A stretch of 36,759 nucleotides of DNA from Clostridium sp. UBA3947. GTDB taxonomy: Bacteria > Bacillota > Clostridia > Clostridiales > Clostridiaceae. Both the position numbers and the translations under genes were made by a program. This document shows positions 1-8,589 of this stretch, in pieces. The notes below the pieces were generated by a model. The model searched no databases, had not been told where the DNA came from, and saw only the letters and a program-made list of their open reading frames with translations. Every line of letters begins with the position of its first letter. Positions within the stretch are counted from its first letter, which is position 1. The stretch spans positions 1-36,759 of the forward strand of contig DGDR01000187.1 in NCBI GenBank assembly GCA_002385545.1, read 5' to 3'.

Positions 1-19
1 AGATGTGTATAAGAGACAG
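1..19 (+). other. Tn5/Nextera mosaic-end adapter sequence
   Basis: The first 19 bases read AGATGTGTATAAGAGACAG, identical to the Tn5 transposase mosaic end used in tagmentation libraries. RecA coding sequence begins at base 20 in the correct frame, so the adapter abuts a genuine genomic fragment end. This is a sequencing artefact at a contig edge, not a biological transposon end: there is no transposase, inverted partner or target duplication nearby. Confidence 0.96.
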
Positions 20-430
20 ACTTCTAACTAGTGCTTCAGTTATTTCCAAAGCTTGTTCTCCAGTATCAGGCTGTGATATTATTAAGTTTTCGATATCTAC
101 ACCTAGTCTTTCTGCGTAGGACGGATCTAAAGCATGCTCTGCATCTATAAATGCAGCTACACCTCCTAATTTCTGTGTTTCTGCAATTGCATGTAGGGAT
201 ACAGTTGTTTTACCTGATGATTCTGGTCCAAAGATTTCAACTATTCTTCCTCTAGGCACTCCACCTATACCAAGCGCTATGTCTAAATCTATGCAACCAG
301 TAGGTATAGCTTCTACATCTAAAATGTTGTGCTCCCCAAGCTTCATTATTGAACCTTTACCAAATTGCTTTTCAATTTGACTCATAGCAGCTTCTATAGC
401 TTTAATTTTTTCTAAATCTAAATTTGCCAT
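20..430 (-). CDS. recA: RecA recombinase, N-terminal part (cut by contig edge)
   Basis: DNA-dependent ATPase that forms filaments on single-stranded DNA, carries out strand exchange and stimulates LexA self-cleavage. The visible 137 codons begin MANLDLEKIK and include QIEKQFGKGSIM, the Walker A loop GPESSGKTT, FIDAEHALDP and SQPDTGEQALEI, all RecA hallmarks. Coding stops at ALVRS, where the family normally continues into the Walker B region, because the adapter sequence begins there. A full RecA is about 350 residues, so roughly 60% is missing. The ATG at 428-430 has an AAAGGA ribosome site about 11 bases upstream. It has its own SOS-type promoter and follows pgsA. Confidence 0.97.
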
Positions 431-447
431 TGATTCTCATTCCTTTC

Positions 448-461
448 CGAACACATGTTCC
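448..461 (-). promoter_or_regulatory. LexA (SOS) box in front of recA
   Basis: The sequence CGAACACATGTTCC contains the perfect palindrome GAAC-ACAT-GTTC, matching the Gram-positive LexA/DinR box (CGAACRNRYGTTYG). It lies about 18 bases before the recA start and immediately downstream of the -10 hexamer, overlapping the expected transcription start. Bound LexA would block initiation there. Site recognition is direct; repression is inferred from the known family system. Confidence 0.88.
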
Positions 462-467
462 ACTATT

Positions 468-496
468 ATTATAAACTAATTAATTTAATTAGTCAA
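468..496 (-). promoter_or_regulatory. recA promoter (sigma-A type)
   Basis: On the minus strand there is a TTGACT -35 box (491-496) and a perfect TATAAT -10 box (468-473) separated by exactly 17 bases. Transcription would start near 461, inside the LexA box, giving a leader of about 30 bases before recA. The promoter lies downstream of the pgsA terminator hairpin, so recA is a separate unit. Confidence 0.85.
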
Positions 497-503
497 TATT
501 AAC

Positions 504-536
504 TAAAAAGTTCCTTTCAAAAGGAACTTTAGTTTA
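504..536 (-). terminator. Intrinsic terminator after pgsA
   Basis: The minus strand shows an 11-bp perfect inverted repeat (AAAGTTCCTTT / AAAGGAACTTT with a TG centre) followed by a short T-rich run. The outer bases (AACTAAA / TTTAGTT) extend it with a small bulge. It sits between the pgsA stop and the recA promoter and separates the rimO-pgsA unit from recA. Confidence 0.75.
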
Positions 537-593
537 ACAATGATTAATTTTTACCATCTTAAAAAATATTATACAATAATACTAATTATTTTT

Positions 594-1175
594 CTATTTC
601 ATAACACTCTTATTTTTTACGAAATAATCTATACCGGATATTACTGTTATAATAACTGCTAAAGCTAATAAAATATCCGTTAATATAGATAAAATGTTAT
701 ATATATCATTGTAATAAAGAATTTTATTCGCAAATTCTGGATAGATATCTAAATTAAATTGAAGTAAGGCACTAATTATAGCAATTATCTGTATTACAGT
801 TTTGATTTTTCCCCATTTACTAGCTGAAATTACAAGCCCCTCTGCAGCTGAAATAGTTCTTAATCCTGATACTGCAAACTCTCTTGCAATAATTATTACT
901 GCTATCCAAGCAGGTATAATCCCTGATTCTACTAATGAAATAAGCGCTGCTGTTACTAGCATTTTATCTGCTAAGGGATCCATTAGTTTACCAAAACGTG
1001 TCACTTGATTTCTAGTTCTTGCAATATATCCATCCAATTTGTCTGTTAGGGAAGCAATTATGAAGACAAAAGTAGCTATAACTGCACCATAAGGTATATC
1101 CTTGATTGCAATAAATATCAAAAAGATTGGAACAAGAAATATCCTAATTATAGTTAGTTTATTTGCCAGATTCAT
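594..1175 (-). CDS. pgsA: CDP-diacylglycerol--glycerol-3-phosphate 3-phosphatidyltransferase
   Basis: Membrane enzyme that joins glycerol-3-phosphate to CDP-diacylglycerol to make phosphatidylglycerol phosphate, the first committed step to phosphatidylglycerol and cardiolipin. The 193-residue protein has the full CDP-alcohol phosphotransferase signature DxxDG-x2-AR-x8-G-x3-D-x3-D at about residues 45-71 (DKLDGYIAR ... GKLMDPLAD). Several hydrophobic segments are visible (about 8-25, 28-44, 85-105 and 160-182). The ATG start overlaps the rimO stop by 17 bases, indicating translational coupling. The rimO-pgsA-recA order is typical of Clostridium. No cinA lies between pgsA and recA here, although many Bacillota have it at this spot. 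Confidence 0.95.
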   Translation of the reverse strand: MNLANKLTIIRIFLVPIFLIFIAIKDIPYGAVIATFVFIIASLTDKLDGYIARTRNQVTRFGKLMDPLADKMLVTAALISLVESGIIPAWIAVIIIAREFAVSGLRTISAAEGLVISASKWGKIKTVIQIIAIISALLQFNLDIYPEFANKILYYNDIYNILSILTDILLALAVIITVISGIDYFVKNKSVMK

Positions 1176-2493
1176 AATATACCTCTCCTTTTAAATCATA
1201 TTCATCAGCTTCATAAACTCTTACTGGTACAAAGCTACCAACTTTAATATTATCCTTAATATCAACATATATCAATCCGTCTATCTCTGGCGCCATATGT
1301 TCCGTCCTACCAATAAAATAGTTGTCCTCAATTTTTTCAATTAAAGTGTTATACACTTTACCTATTTTACTTAGATTGTTTTCAAGGGAAACTTTTTGTT
1401 GAAGCAGCATTATTTCTTCTTCCCGTTTTCTCATAATATCCTTACTTATTATATCCTTCATTTTAGCTGCAGCTGTGCCCTCTTCCTGAGAATACTGGAA
1501 TACTCCCATATGAGTAAATTTAGTTTTTTCTACAAAAGCTAATAATTCTTGAAAATCTTCATCAGTTTCGCCAGGGAAACCAACAATAAAAGTAGTTCTT
1601 AATGCTATATCTTTTACTTTACTTTGTAGCTTTTGAATTACTGTTTCAATCTTTTCTTTATTTCCTCTTCTGCCCATGCGTTTTAAAACCTTATTGCTGA
1701 TATGTTGTATAGGCATATCAATATATTTGCAAACCTTTTGATTATTTGCAATTACATCAATTAATTCATCTGTTATTTCTTCTGGATATGCATATAATAA
1801 TCGTATCCACTTAATATTTTCTATTTTTGATATTTCATTAATTAATTTTGGTAGATACTTTTCACCGTAAAGATCAATACCATACATGGTAGTATCCTGT
1901 GCAATCAATATTATCTCTTCAATACCTTGTTTTGCAAGATTCTTTATCTCGCTAATAATGTTTTCCATTTTTCTGCTTCTATATGGTCCTCTTATTTTAG
2001 GAATTGCACAGTAAGTACAATTGTTATTACATCCCTCACTAATTCTAACATAGGCATAATTATTACCAGTTGTTATTACTCTTTCACCTTCATTAATCAC
2101 GTTATTATCAGAGCATAAAAAAATCTTTTCTCTATCATTATAAAACTTTTCAATAGCTAAAGCCATTTTATCATAGTCATTAACACCAAGTATAATATCA
2201 ATTTCAGGCATCAACTCCTGTAATTCCTTTTTATATCTTTGAGTAAGACAACCTGTTGCTATCAATACCTTGCAATTATATCTTTTTTTATATTCAGCCA
2301 TTTCCAATATAGTGTTTATAGACTCTTGCTTTGAACTTTCAATAAATCCACAAGTGTTAACCACTATTATATCAGCTTCTTTTGCATTGCTAGTAAGTTC
2401 AAACTTATCTCTAAGTTTACCTAAAATAATTTCTGTATCAACTCTATTTTTATCACATCCGAGACTTATAATACCTAGTTTATATGCTGCCAA
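1159..2493 (-). CDS. rimO: Ribosomal protein S12 methylthiotransferase RimO
   Basis: Radical-SAM enzyme that adds a methylthio group to the conserved aspartate of ribosomal protein S12. The N-terminal UPF0004 domain has the three cysteines for the auxiliary 4Fe-4S cluster (C13, C48, C82). The radical-SAM cluster motif CNNNCTYC follows at residues 155-162, and a C-terminal TRAM-like RNA-binding region ends the 444-residue protein, the usual length. The short N-terminus SLGCDKN favours RimO over the related tRNA enzyme MiaB. The start appears to be TTG at 2493, spaced 7 bases from AGGAGG. It is coupled to pgsA downstream; ftsK precedes it after a gap of about 80 bases. Confidence 0.93.
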   Translation of the reverse strand: MAAYKLGIISLGCDKNRVDTEIILGKLRDKFELTSNAKEADIIVVNTCGFIESSKQESINTILEMAEYKKRYNCKVLIATGCLTQRYKKELQELMPEIDIILGVNDYDKMALAIEKFYNDREKIFLCSDNNVINEGERVITTGNNYAYVRISEGCNNNCTYCAIPKIRGPYRSRKMENIISEIKNLAKQGIEEIILIAQDTTMYGIDLYGEKYLPKLINEISKIENIKWIRLLYAYPEEITDELIDVIANNQKVCKYIDMPIQHISNKVLKRMGRRGNKEKIETVIQKLQSKVKDIALRTTFIVGFPGETDEDFQELLAFVEKTKFTHMGVFQYSQEEGTAAAKMKDIISKDIMRKREEEIMLLQQKVSLENNLSKIGKVYNTLIEKIEDNYFIGRTEHMAPEIDGLIYVDIKDNIKVGSFVPVRVYEADEYDLKGEVYYESGK

Positions 2494-2575
2494 TTTACTT
2501 CCTCCTAATGTTACAACTAAATTTAAATTACTACAAGTACATTTTAAAACTCTTTTAAGTATTTAACAAGTGTTA

Positions 2576-4825
2576 TTACTCTTTATCTATTCCAGAATTA
2601 TTATCTAAATATTCTTGTCTATCAATTAAGATTTGCCTTGCTTTGCTACCATCTCTTGAAGATATAATCCCTTTATTTTCTAATTGCTCCATAAGTCTAG
2701 CAGCCCTATTATAACCTACTCTAAGCCTTCTTTGCAATAAAGAAGTAGATGCCTGTCCAGATTCTACTACTACTCTTATAGCCTCGTCCAATAACTCATC
2801 ATATTCCTCATCTGTTGTATTTTCAGAATTTATATGATTAATTATTTCTTCCTTATAGTCACTTTCAGCTCCTTGACTTTTTATAAAGCTTACAACTCTT
2901 TCGACTTCTTCTTCAGAAATAAATGCACCTTGAATTCTAATAGGTTTTGCTTCTCCAACTGGATAAAAGAGCATATCTCCCTTTCCTAATAATTTTTCTG
3001 CACCAGAACAATCAAGAATGGTTCTAGAATCGATTTGGCTAGATACAGCAAAAGAAATTCTAGAAGGTATATTAGCCTTAATAACACCTGTAATAACATC
3101 TACAGAAGGTCTCTGAGTAGCTATAACGAGATGCATTCCTGCAGCTCTTGCCATTTGTGCTAATCTTCCTATATAATCTTCCACATCACTTGGGCACACC
3201 ATCATTAAATCAGCCAACTCGTCTACAATTATTACTATAGCAGGCAATTTTTCTGTAACCTTACCTTTTTCTAATAACTCATTGTATCCTTCTACATTTC
3301 TAACTCCATTGTCAGCAAACAACTTGTATCTTCTAGTCATTTCATTTACAGCCCAATTTAAAGCACCTGCAGCTTTCTTAGGCTCAGTTACTACAGGTAT
3401 CAGTAAATGAGGAATTCCGTTATAAACATTTAATTCAACTACTTTTGGATCAACCATTAATAATTTAACATTTTCAGGAGAATATTTATATAATATGCTT
3501 ATTATCAAAGTATTAATACATACACTTTTACCTGAACCCGTAGCACCAGCAATTAGTAAATGAGGCATTTTGGATAAATCTGAAACTACACAATTACCTG
3601 AAATATCTTTTCCAAGAGCAAAAGCTATTTTCTTTTTGCTATTTGTGAATTCCTCACTGTCTAAAACTTCTCTAAGATATACTGGAATCAATTCCTTATT
3701 AGGCACTTCTATACCTACAGCAGCCTTACCAGGTATTGGAGCTTCTATACGAACTCCTTTAGCTGCTAGACTTAGAGCAATATCATCTGCCAAATTAACA
3801 ATCTTACTAACCTTCACCCCTGAATGAGGCTGTAGTTCATATCTTGTAACGGAAGGACCTTTAGTTACTTGTATAACCTTGGCATCTACCCCGAAGCTAT
3901 TTAATGTATCTTCTAACTTTGCTGCACTATTTAACAAGTCTTTCTTATCATCCTTGTTCATATTTGATATATTATTTACATTTAATAAATCTAATGGTGG
4001 GAAATTATATACCTTATTATCACTTTCTGTTGAGTTTATTACAATCTCTTCTGAAATATCCTTAGATAATTGCTCATGGGAATCTTCTTTTGACAACTTG
4101 TCATTCTTTTGTGTGTTGTTTTCAACAATAGTTGATGCAGGTTCCTCCACATTAACATTTTTCATAAAATCTATAATTTTTATTTTTTTATTAATGTTAT
4201 TTATATAACTACTTTTTTCATCATCTTCAGCAATACTATTAGCTTCTATATTATCATTAATAATTGGAGAATCTTGTTTCTTTTTATTATTTGCTTGTAG
4301 TCTTTTCTCTTTAAACCTATTAATAACATCCATTATTGTGATATCTAAAATTACAATTATACTAATAACATATATGGCAAAGTAACTTATATAACAACCT
4401 AATGTTCCCAATAACTTATAAAGCGGAACAGTAATAACATAGCTAACTATTCCACCATGCAAACTAGAACTATTATTTATAATAGCCTTAATGCCTGACA
4501 AAAAATTTCCCTGATAAAAGCTATCTATATTAATTAACTGAATAAACAGAAGAGTATTTACTATAAAAAGAATTATTCCATAGAATTTCTTATGAAAGGT
4601 TAGTTTTCCATTGGTTTTTATTATTGCAGCCCCTATAAGAATTAAAATAACAGGAAATAAATATGTTCCTATACCTATTATAATTATACACAACTTTTTG
4701 ATAACTTCACCAAATAAACCAGCTTTAGATGTAATAACACTAATTGTCATTAATAACCCCAGAGCTATTAAAATTATACCAATAATATCACTTTGCAAGT
4801 CAGATTTTACTTTCTTTTTAGCCAA
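2576..4825 (-). CDS. ftsK: FtsK/SpoIIIE-family DNA translocase
   Basis: Hexameric ATP-driven motor that pumps double-stranded DNA at the division septum, clearing trapped chromosome and, in spore formers, moving DNA into the forespore. With the start at 4825 the protein is 749 residues. It has hydrophobic segments between about residues 12 and 170 (around four helices), a polar Asn/Lys/Glu/Ser-rich linker of about 120 residues, then the motor. Walker A GATGSGKS is at 427-434 and Walker B-like IVIIVDELADLM follows. The C-terminal winged-helix gamma domain (RRLRVGYNRAARLMEQLE), which reads KOPS-like sites, is present. A TTG at 4825 lies 6-7 bases after GAGGTG and is preferred over the ATG that directly follows it. 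As in B. subtilis, tepA lies just upstream. FtsK versus SpoIIIE cannot be decided from sequence alone. Confidence 0.93.
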   Translation of the reverse strand: MAKKKVKSDLQSDIIGIILIALGLLMTISVITSKAGLFGEVIKKLCIIIIGIGTYLFPVILILIGAAIIKTNGKLTFHKKFYGIILFIVNTLLFIQLINIDSFYQGNFLSGIKAIINNSSSLHGGIVSYVITVPLYKLLGTLGCYISYFAIYVISIIVILDITIMDVINRFKEKRLQANNKKKQDSPIINDNIEANSIAEDDEKSSYINNINKKIKIIDFMKNVNVEEPASTIVENNTQKNDKLSKEDSHEQLSKDISEEIVINSTESDNKVYNFPPLDLLNVNNISNMNKDDKKDLLNSAAKLEDTLNSFGVDAKVIQVTKGPSVTRYELQPHSGVKVSKIVNLADDIALSLAAKGVRIEAPIPGKAAVGIEVPNKELIPVYLREVLDSEEFTNSKKKIAFALGKDISGNCVVSDLSKMPHLLIAGATGSGKSVCINTLIISILYKYSPENVKLLMVDPKVVELNVYNGIPHLLIPVVTEPKKAAGALNWAVNEMTRRYKLFADNGVRNVEGYNELLEKGKVTEKLPAIVIIVDELADLMMVCPSDVEDYIGRLAQMARAAGMHLVIATQRPSVDVITGVIKANIPSRISFAVSSQIDSRTILDCSGAEKLLGKGDMLFYPVGEAKPIRIQGAFISEEEVERVVSFIKSQGAESDYKEEIINHINSENTTDEEYDELLDEAIRVVVESGQASTSLLQRRLRVGYNRAARLMEQLENKGIISSRDGSKARQILIDRQEYLDNNSGIDKE

Positions 4826-4860
4826 AGTCATCACCTCTTGTGTAAATATTTCTACATGCA

Positions 4861-4866
4861 ATTATA
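4861..4866 (-). promoter_or_regulatory. Possible -10 element for ftsK
   Basis: A perfect TATAAT lies on the minus strand just after the tepA terminator and about 36 bases before the ftsK start. No good -35 box is found 16-18 bases upstream (only an A/T-rich AAATTT). It is plausible as an ftsK promoter because the terminator would otherwise cut the gene off, but the evidence is weak. Confidence 0.4.
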
Positions 4867-4889
4867 ATATCCTTTTTTTAATAAAATTT

Positions 4890-4914
4890 AACCATAGGTG
4901 TAATTCCTATGGTT
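4890..4914 (-). terminator. Intrinsic terminator at the end of tepA
   Basis: A perfect 9-bp stem (AACCATAGG / CCTATGGTT) with a 7-base loop is followed on the minus strand by AAATTTTATT. The stem overlaps the last codons and stop of tepA. It separates the dapG-tepA segment from ftsK. Confidence 0.7.
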
Positions 4915-5596
4915 GAGTCTTTCTTTCCTCTATTAATTTATAGAGTTTTCCTAATGCTTCTTTAATTCCTCCAACCTCATCTATTATACCATGTTCAACA
5001 GCTTGTTTTCCAATTAAAATAGTTCCCATATCATTCAATAATTCGTCAGATTGAAGCATAAGCTCTCGAAAATGTTCTTCATCAATTCTTGATGTTCTAG
5101 TAACGAATTCAATTATGCGCTTTTGCATTTTATTAAAGTACTCAAAGGTTTGAGGTACTCCAATAACCAACCCTGTCATTCTTATAGGATGAACAATCAT
5201 TGTAGCTGTTGGTGATATAAAGGAATAGTTGGCTGATGTTGCAAGTGGTACACCTATAGAATGTCCTCCACCTATAACCAATGATACCGTAGGCTTACTC
5301 AAGCTGTTAATCATTTCAGCAATAGCCAAACCTGCTTCCACATCTCCACCAACCGTGTTTAAAACTATTAACAAGCCCTCAACACTTTCATCCCGCTCTA
5401 TGGAAATTAACTGCGGTATTATATGTTCATACTTAGTAGATTTAGTTTGAGGTGATGATAAGTTATGCCCTTCAATTTGGCCAATTATCGGTATAACTTG
5501 CACCTTATCATCTGGCTTTGATATATCTGATGTCCCAAGCTCTTTTATATTCTCTAATTTTTCTTCCTTTTCTTGAACTTTTTCTTCATCTGTCAA
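4907..5596 (-). CDS. tepA: ClpP-like serine protease TepA (YmfB family)
   Basis: Cytoplasmic ClpP-fold serine peptidase; the B. subtilis homologue TepA was described as a translocation-enhancing protein, but its substrates are poorly known. A likely catalytic triad is visible: Ser113 in GGGHSIG, His136 in MIVHPIR and Asp189 in LLNDMG. The GGDVEAGLAIAEMI segment resembles the ClpP oligomer core. The gene is placed as in B. subtilis, between dapG and ftsK/spoIIIE. The start is a judgement: a longer reading frame opens with GTG at 5635 without a ribosome site, whereas TTG at 5596 is exactly 7 bases after GGAGG, giving 229 residues with a charged, Glu/Lys-rich N-terminus. Confidence 0.85.
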   Translation of the reverse strand: MTDEEKVQEKEEKLENIKELGTSDISKPDDKVQVIPIIGQIEGHNLSSPQTKSTKYEHIIPQLISIERDESVEGLLIVLNTVGGDVEAGLAIAEMINSLSKPTVSLVIGGGHSIGVPLATSANYSFISPTATMIVHPIRMTGLVIGVPQTFEYFNKMQKRIIEFVTRTSRIDEEHFRELMLQSDELLNDMGTILIGKQAVEHGIIDEVGGIKEALGKLYKLIEERKTQP

Positions 5597-5671
5597 ATTA
5601 ATCCCTCCATATGCATTTGTATAGTTATTCTGCACATAAAGGTTCTAATTTATACCTAGTATTAAAAATTT

Positions 5672-6871
5672 TTATAAATGAAATTCATTATGAAGAGCAA
5701 TTATTGCTTTTTCTGTATTGCATGAATTCACAAGACACCATATAGTCATATGAGAATCTGCTGTCTGCAGTACTTGAATCTTCTCTCTTCGTAGTGTACT
5801 TAAAATCCTAGCCATAACACCAGGAACCCCTTTCATACCTGAACCAACTACTGCTATCTTACTACATTTCTCAACTTTGTTGTATTTAATATTTATATTA
5901 TTTAGCAAATCATATACTAAATATTTATCCTGATCATCTATAGTAAATATTTTTTCATTTGGAAATACATTAATTAAATCTATACTTATATTATTTTGCC
6001 CTAAAATATCTAATATGTTGTCATATTCAGGATTTTCAGCATTTATTTCATATGGAATTTTTAATTGCACTCTATCATTCATATATGTTATACCAGTAAT
6101 TATCTTACTGCTTGATTTACATTGTGCATTATTAGTAATACTAGTTCCTTCACAGTTATTTAAAGTATTTTTTATGGATAATTTTACATTATATTTCATA
6201 GCAGCTTCAATAGCTTTAGGATGTATTACCTTTGCTCCTTGATCTGCCAACTGAAAAACTTCGCTATATGATATTTCAGATATTAATGATGCGTTATTTA
6301 CTATTTTAGGATCAGCTGTCATTATACCATTAACATCTGTATATATTTCAACTTCCTCAGCAGCTAAATACCCCCCTATTATTACTGCAGAAACATCACT
6401 TCCGCCTCTTCCCAATGTTGTTATGTCTCCTTCTTCTGATAATCCTTGAAAGCCAGTTATAATTGGTATAGCTGAGGAATTAAGCACTTCCAATATACGA
6501 TTAGTATTAACTTTTATAACTTCTGCTTGGCTAAAATCCGTATTTGTAATAATACCTGCCTGTCCTCCAGTCATCGGACAAGCTTCGTACCCTACTCCAG
6601 ATAATTCTGATGCTAATACCACAGAACTAATTATTTCACCGCAACTAATTAGCAAATCAGTCGCTCTTTTATTGTTATGTTGAAAATCCTTGTTTATTAA
6701 TGATAAAAGGGTATCTGTAGCGTAAGGATCACCTTTTCTTCCCATAGCAGATACAACAACTACAGGTAAATTACCGCTTTTTTTACACTCTATTATCTTG
6801 TTAATAACTAATTTTCTTCTTTCCTTAGTAGATAGGGATGTACCTCCGAACTTCTGAACCACAATTTTCAT
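5672..6871 (-). CDS. dapG: Aspartate kinase (aspartokinase I, DapG type)
   Basis: Phosphorylates aspartate, the first step to diaminopimelate, lysine, threonine and methionine. The 399-residue protein starts MKIVVQKFGGTSLS, with the kinase signature KFGGTS at 7-12, and has GRGGSDVSAV and DVNGIMTADP in the amino-acid kinase domain. Two C-terminal ACT-type regulatory domains follow (from about residue 255 and about 340; the second contains GSGMKGVPGVMARIL). The length and neighbours (ymxH upstream, tepA downstream) match B. subtilis DapG, which is inhibited by meso-DAP. The usual partners asd, dapA and the spoVF genes are absent here. GGAGG lies 6 bases before the ATG. Confidence 0.93.
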   Translation of the reverse strand: MKIVVQKFGGTSLSTKERRKLVINKIIECKKSGNLPVVVVSAMGRKGDPYATDTLLSLINKDFQHNNKRATDLLISCGEIISSVVLASELSGVGYEACPMTGGQAGIITNTDFSQAEVIKVNTNRILEVLNSSAIPIITGFQGLSEEGDITTLGRGGSDVSAVIIGGYLAAEEVEIYTDVNGIMTADPKIVNNASLISEISYSEVFQLADQGAKVIHPKAIEAAMKYNVKLSIKNTLNNCEGTSITNNAQCKSSSKIITGITYMNDRVQLKIPYEINAENPEYDNILDILGQNNISIDLINVFPNEKIFTIDDQDKYLVYDLLNNINIKYNKVEKCSKIAVVGSGMKGVPGVMARILSTLRREKIQVLQTADSHMTIWCLVNSCNTEKAIIALHNEFHL

Positions 6872-6886
6872 CGTTTTCCTCCAGCA

Positions 6887-7162
6887 TTATAGTCTGTTTT
6901 TTTTCATTAATTCTTCATCCGCATCAATTATTATAGTTCTCAAACCAATTTTTTTTACACAATCCCATGAAACTTCAATAAACTCATTATTCCCAAAAAA
7001 ACTGAATTTAGATTGAGTTTTATTTAAAATAAGTAATTTTAAATAACCATTTTCATCTACAATAACATCATTGTTGGCTAAATAATTGTATTTTTCTCCA
7101 TCATTTACATTAATTATTTCATATTTCTCTATATCACTATAAAGCTTAATATTATCACCCAT
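6887..7162 (-). CDS. ymxH: PRC-barrel protein of the YlmC/YmxH family
   Basis: Small protein of unknown biochemical function that resembles the PRC-barrel proteins encoded beside mlpA and dapG in many Bacillota. The chosen ATG at 7162 lies 8 bases from AAGGAGG and gives 91 residues; an upstream hydrophobic extension (from 7213) has no ribosome site and is rejected. A mostly beta pattern is visible, ending in the family-like stretch VSWDCVKKIGLRTIIIDADEE. A role in sporulation or cell envelope has been suggested for the family, but nothing in this sequence proves it. Confidence 0.75.
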   Translation of the reverse strand: MGDNIKLYSDIEKYEIINVNDGEKYNYLANNDVIVDENGYLKLLILNKTQSKFSFFGNNEFIEVSWDCVKKIGLRTIIIDADEELMKKNRL

Positions 7163-7234
7163 AATATATACCTCCTTAATTCTATATAAAAATACTATGA
7201 AAATATAAGGCACTATATTACAGGTGATGATTAT

Positions 7235-8536
7235 TTATACCAATTTGCTGTTTGTATCTTGCTTGAAAGCTACCTTTTCTAAATTTATGACTTCATTATA
7301 TTTATCAATATTGATTTTACTTCCTACAAAGGCTGCATTTAAAATATTATTTGCAAAAGTACGCTCCATAACTTCTTGTAGCTTTTCAGTAGTGATATCA
7401 TCAATCTTTTTGATAATCTCCTCTGGTCGGTTAATTTTATTCAAAAACAAAGCAGACTTACCATTACTAAACATACGGCTACTTGTACTCTCTAGTCCTA
7501 ATATATAATTGCCCTTTATTTGCTCTTTTGCTTTGATTAGCTTTTCTCCGTCAATGGAGCTATTAATAAAAATTTCCAACTCCTCTTTTATCAATTGCAG
7601 AGCATCTACTGCATAATTAGGATTTAAGCTAGTATATATATTAATAACCCCAGTATTATTAAAAGAGGTCATATATGAATATATAGTATAGCATAAGCCA
7701 TATTCTTCTCTAACTTTCTGAAATAGCAAAGAGGATACTCCTCCTCCTAAGACATTGTTTAATAGCACCAGAGGATAGATATCGTTGTCACCTGTAGGAA
7801 GCCCCTTCATTCCTAAACTAATATGAAGCTGCTCAATTTCTTTAGTCTTATAAGCACTACCCTTTTGGATCTCTGAAGAGGGATAATGAGTAATAATTTT
7901 ATTTTTGCTTACCCATTTCCCGAAGTAATGATCCACTAGTGCTTCAACTTCACCTATATTCACATTACCACAAATAGAAATTACGGAATTCTCAGGTATG
8001 TAATATGATTGAACATAATCAACTAACTGTTGTCTAGTAAAGCTCCTTACCGTTTCCTCAACACCTAATATAGGTAAAGATAAAGAATTTTCTCCCCAGA
8101 GTACCTTACTATGAAGCTCACTAACTACATCCTCAGGAGTATCTTCACTCATATTAATTTCTTCAATTATTACACCTTTTTCTCGTTCAATTTCCTCTTC
8201 GCTAAATTTGCTATTGAATAACATGTCGGCAAGAACTTCTAAAGCTAGCTCTAAATGAGAATCCAGAAGTTTTATATAAAAGCAAGTGGCTTCCTTTCCA
8301 GTAAAAGCATTAATTTGGCCGCCCACATCCTCAATTACCTCTGCTAATTCCTTAGCAGTTCTATTTGCAGTGCCTTTGAAAAGCATATGTTCAATAAAAT
8401 GTGAGATTCCATTATTCTTAACTGTTTCATTTCTTGAACCATTTTCTATCCATAAACCAACACTAACGGATCTTACATAATCTATTTTTTCCACCACTAC
8501 TCTAAGACCATTTGACAATCTTATCATATTGTACAT
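7235..8536 (-). CDS. mlpA: M16-family zinc protease (MlpA/YmxG, processing-peptidase-like)
   Basis: Inverzincin metalloprotease related to mitochondrial processing peptidase and pitrilysin. The inverted zinc motif HFIEH (H46, E49, H50) and the distal zinc ligand E126 in IIEEINM are present, so it is the catalytic rather than the degenerate partner. A second, non-catalytic M16 half extends to residue 433, a normal length. It sits directly downstream of pnp, as in B. subtilis. GGGAGG precedes the ATG by 11 bases; an alternative ATG three codons later is possible. The pnp terminator lies between the two genes, so expression may depend on readthrough. Confidence 0.92.
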   Translation of the reverse strand: MYNMIRLSNGLRVVVEKIDYVRSVSVGLWIENGSRNETVKNNGISHFIEHMLFKGTANRTAKELAEVIEDVGGQINAFTGKEATCFYIKLLDSHLELALEVLADMLFNSKFSEEEIEREKGVIIEEINMSEDTPEDVVSELHSKVLWGENSLSLPILGVEETVRSFTRQQLVDYVQSYYIPENSVISICGNVNIGEVEALVDHYFGKWVSKNKIITHYPSSEIQKGSAYKTKEIEQLHISLGMKGLPTGDNDIYPLVLLNNVLGGGVSSLLFQKVREEYGLCYTIYSYMTSFNNTGVINIYTSLNPNYAVDALQLIKEELEIFINSSIDGEKLIKAKEQIKGNYILGLESTSSRMFSNGKSALFLNKINRPEEIIKKIDDITTEKLQEVMERTFANNILNAAFVGSKINIDKYNEVINLEKVAFKQDTNSKLV

Positions 8537-8556
8537 AACATCAAGAACCTCCCATA

Positions 8557-8585
8557 AAAAATAAAAAGGCTTAGCGCCCTTCTAT
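8557..8585 (-). terminator. Intrinsic terminator after pnp
   Basis: On the minus strand an 8-bp stem (AGAAGGGC / GCCTTTTT, with two G-T pairs) around a GCTAA loop runs into ATTTTTTAT. It starts just after the pnp stop codon and ends before the mlpA ribosome site. Confidence 0.65.
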
Positions 8586-8589
8586 TTTT

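Noticed and set aside
1..19. Tn5-type transposon end as a real mobile element
   Set aside because: Exact match to the engineered mosaic end, located at base 1, with no transposase or second end; a library adapter is far simpler.
7163..7213. Hydrophobic N-terminal extension of ymxH as a signal peptide
   Set aside because: No ribosome site precedes it, whereas AAGGAGG is ideally placed before the inner ATG at 7162.
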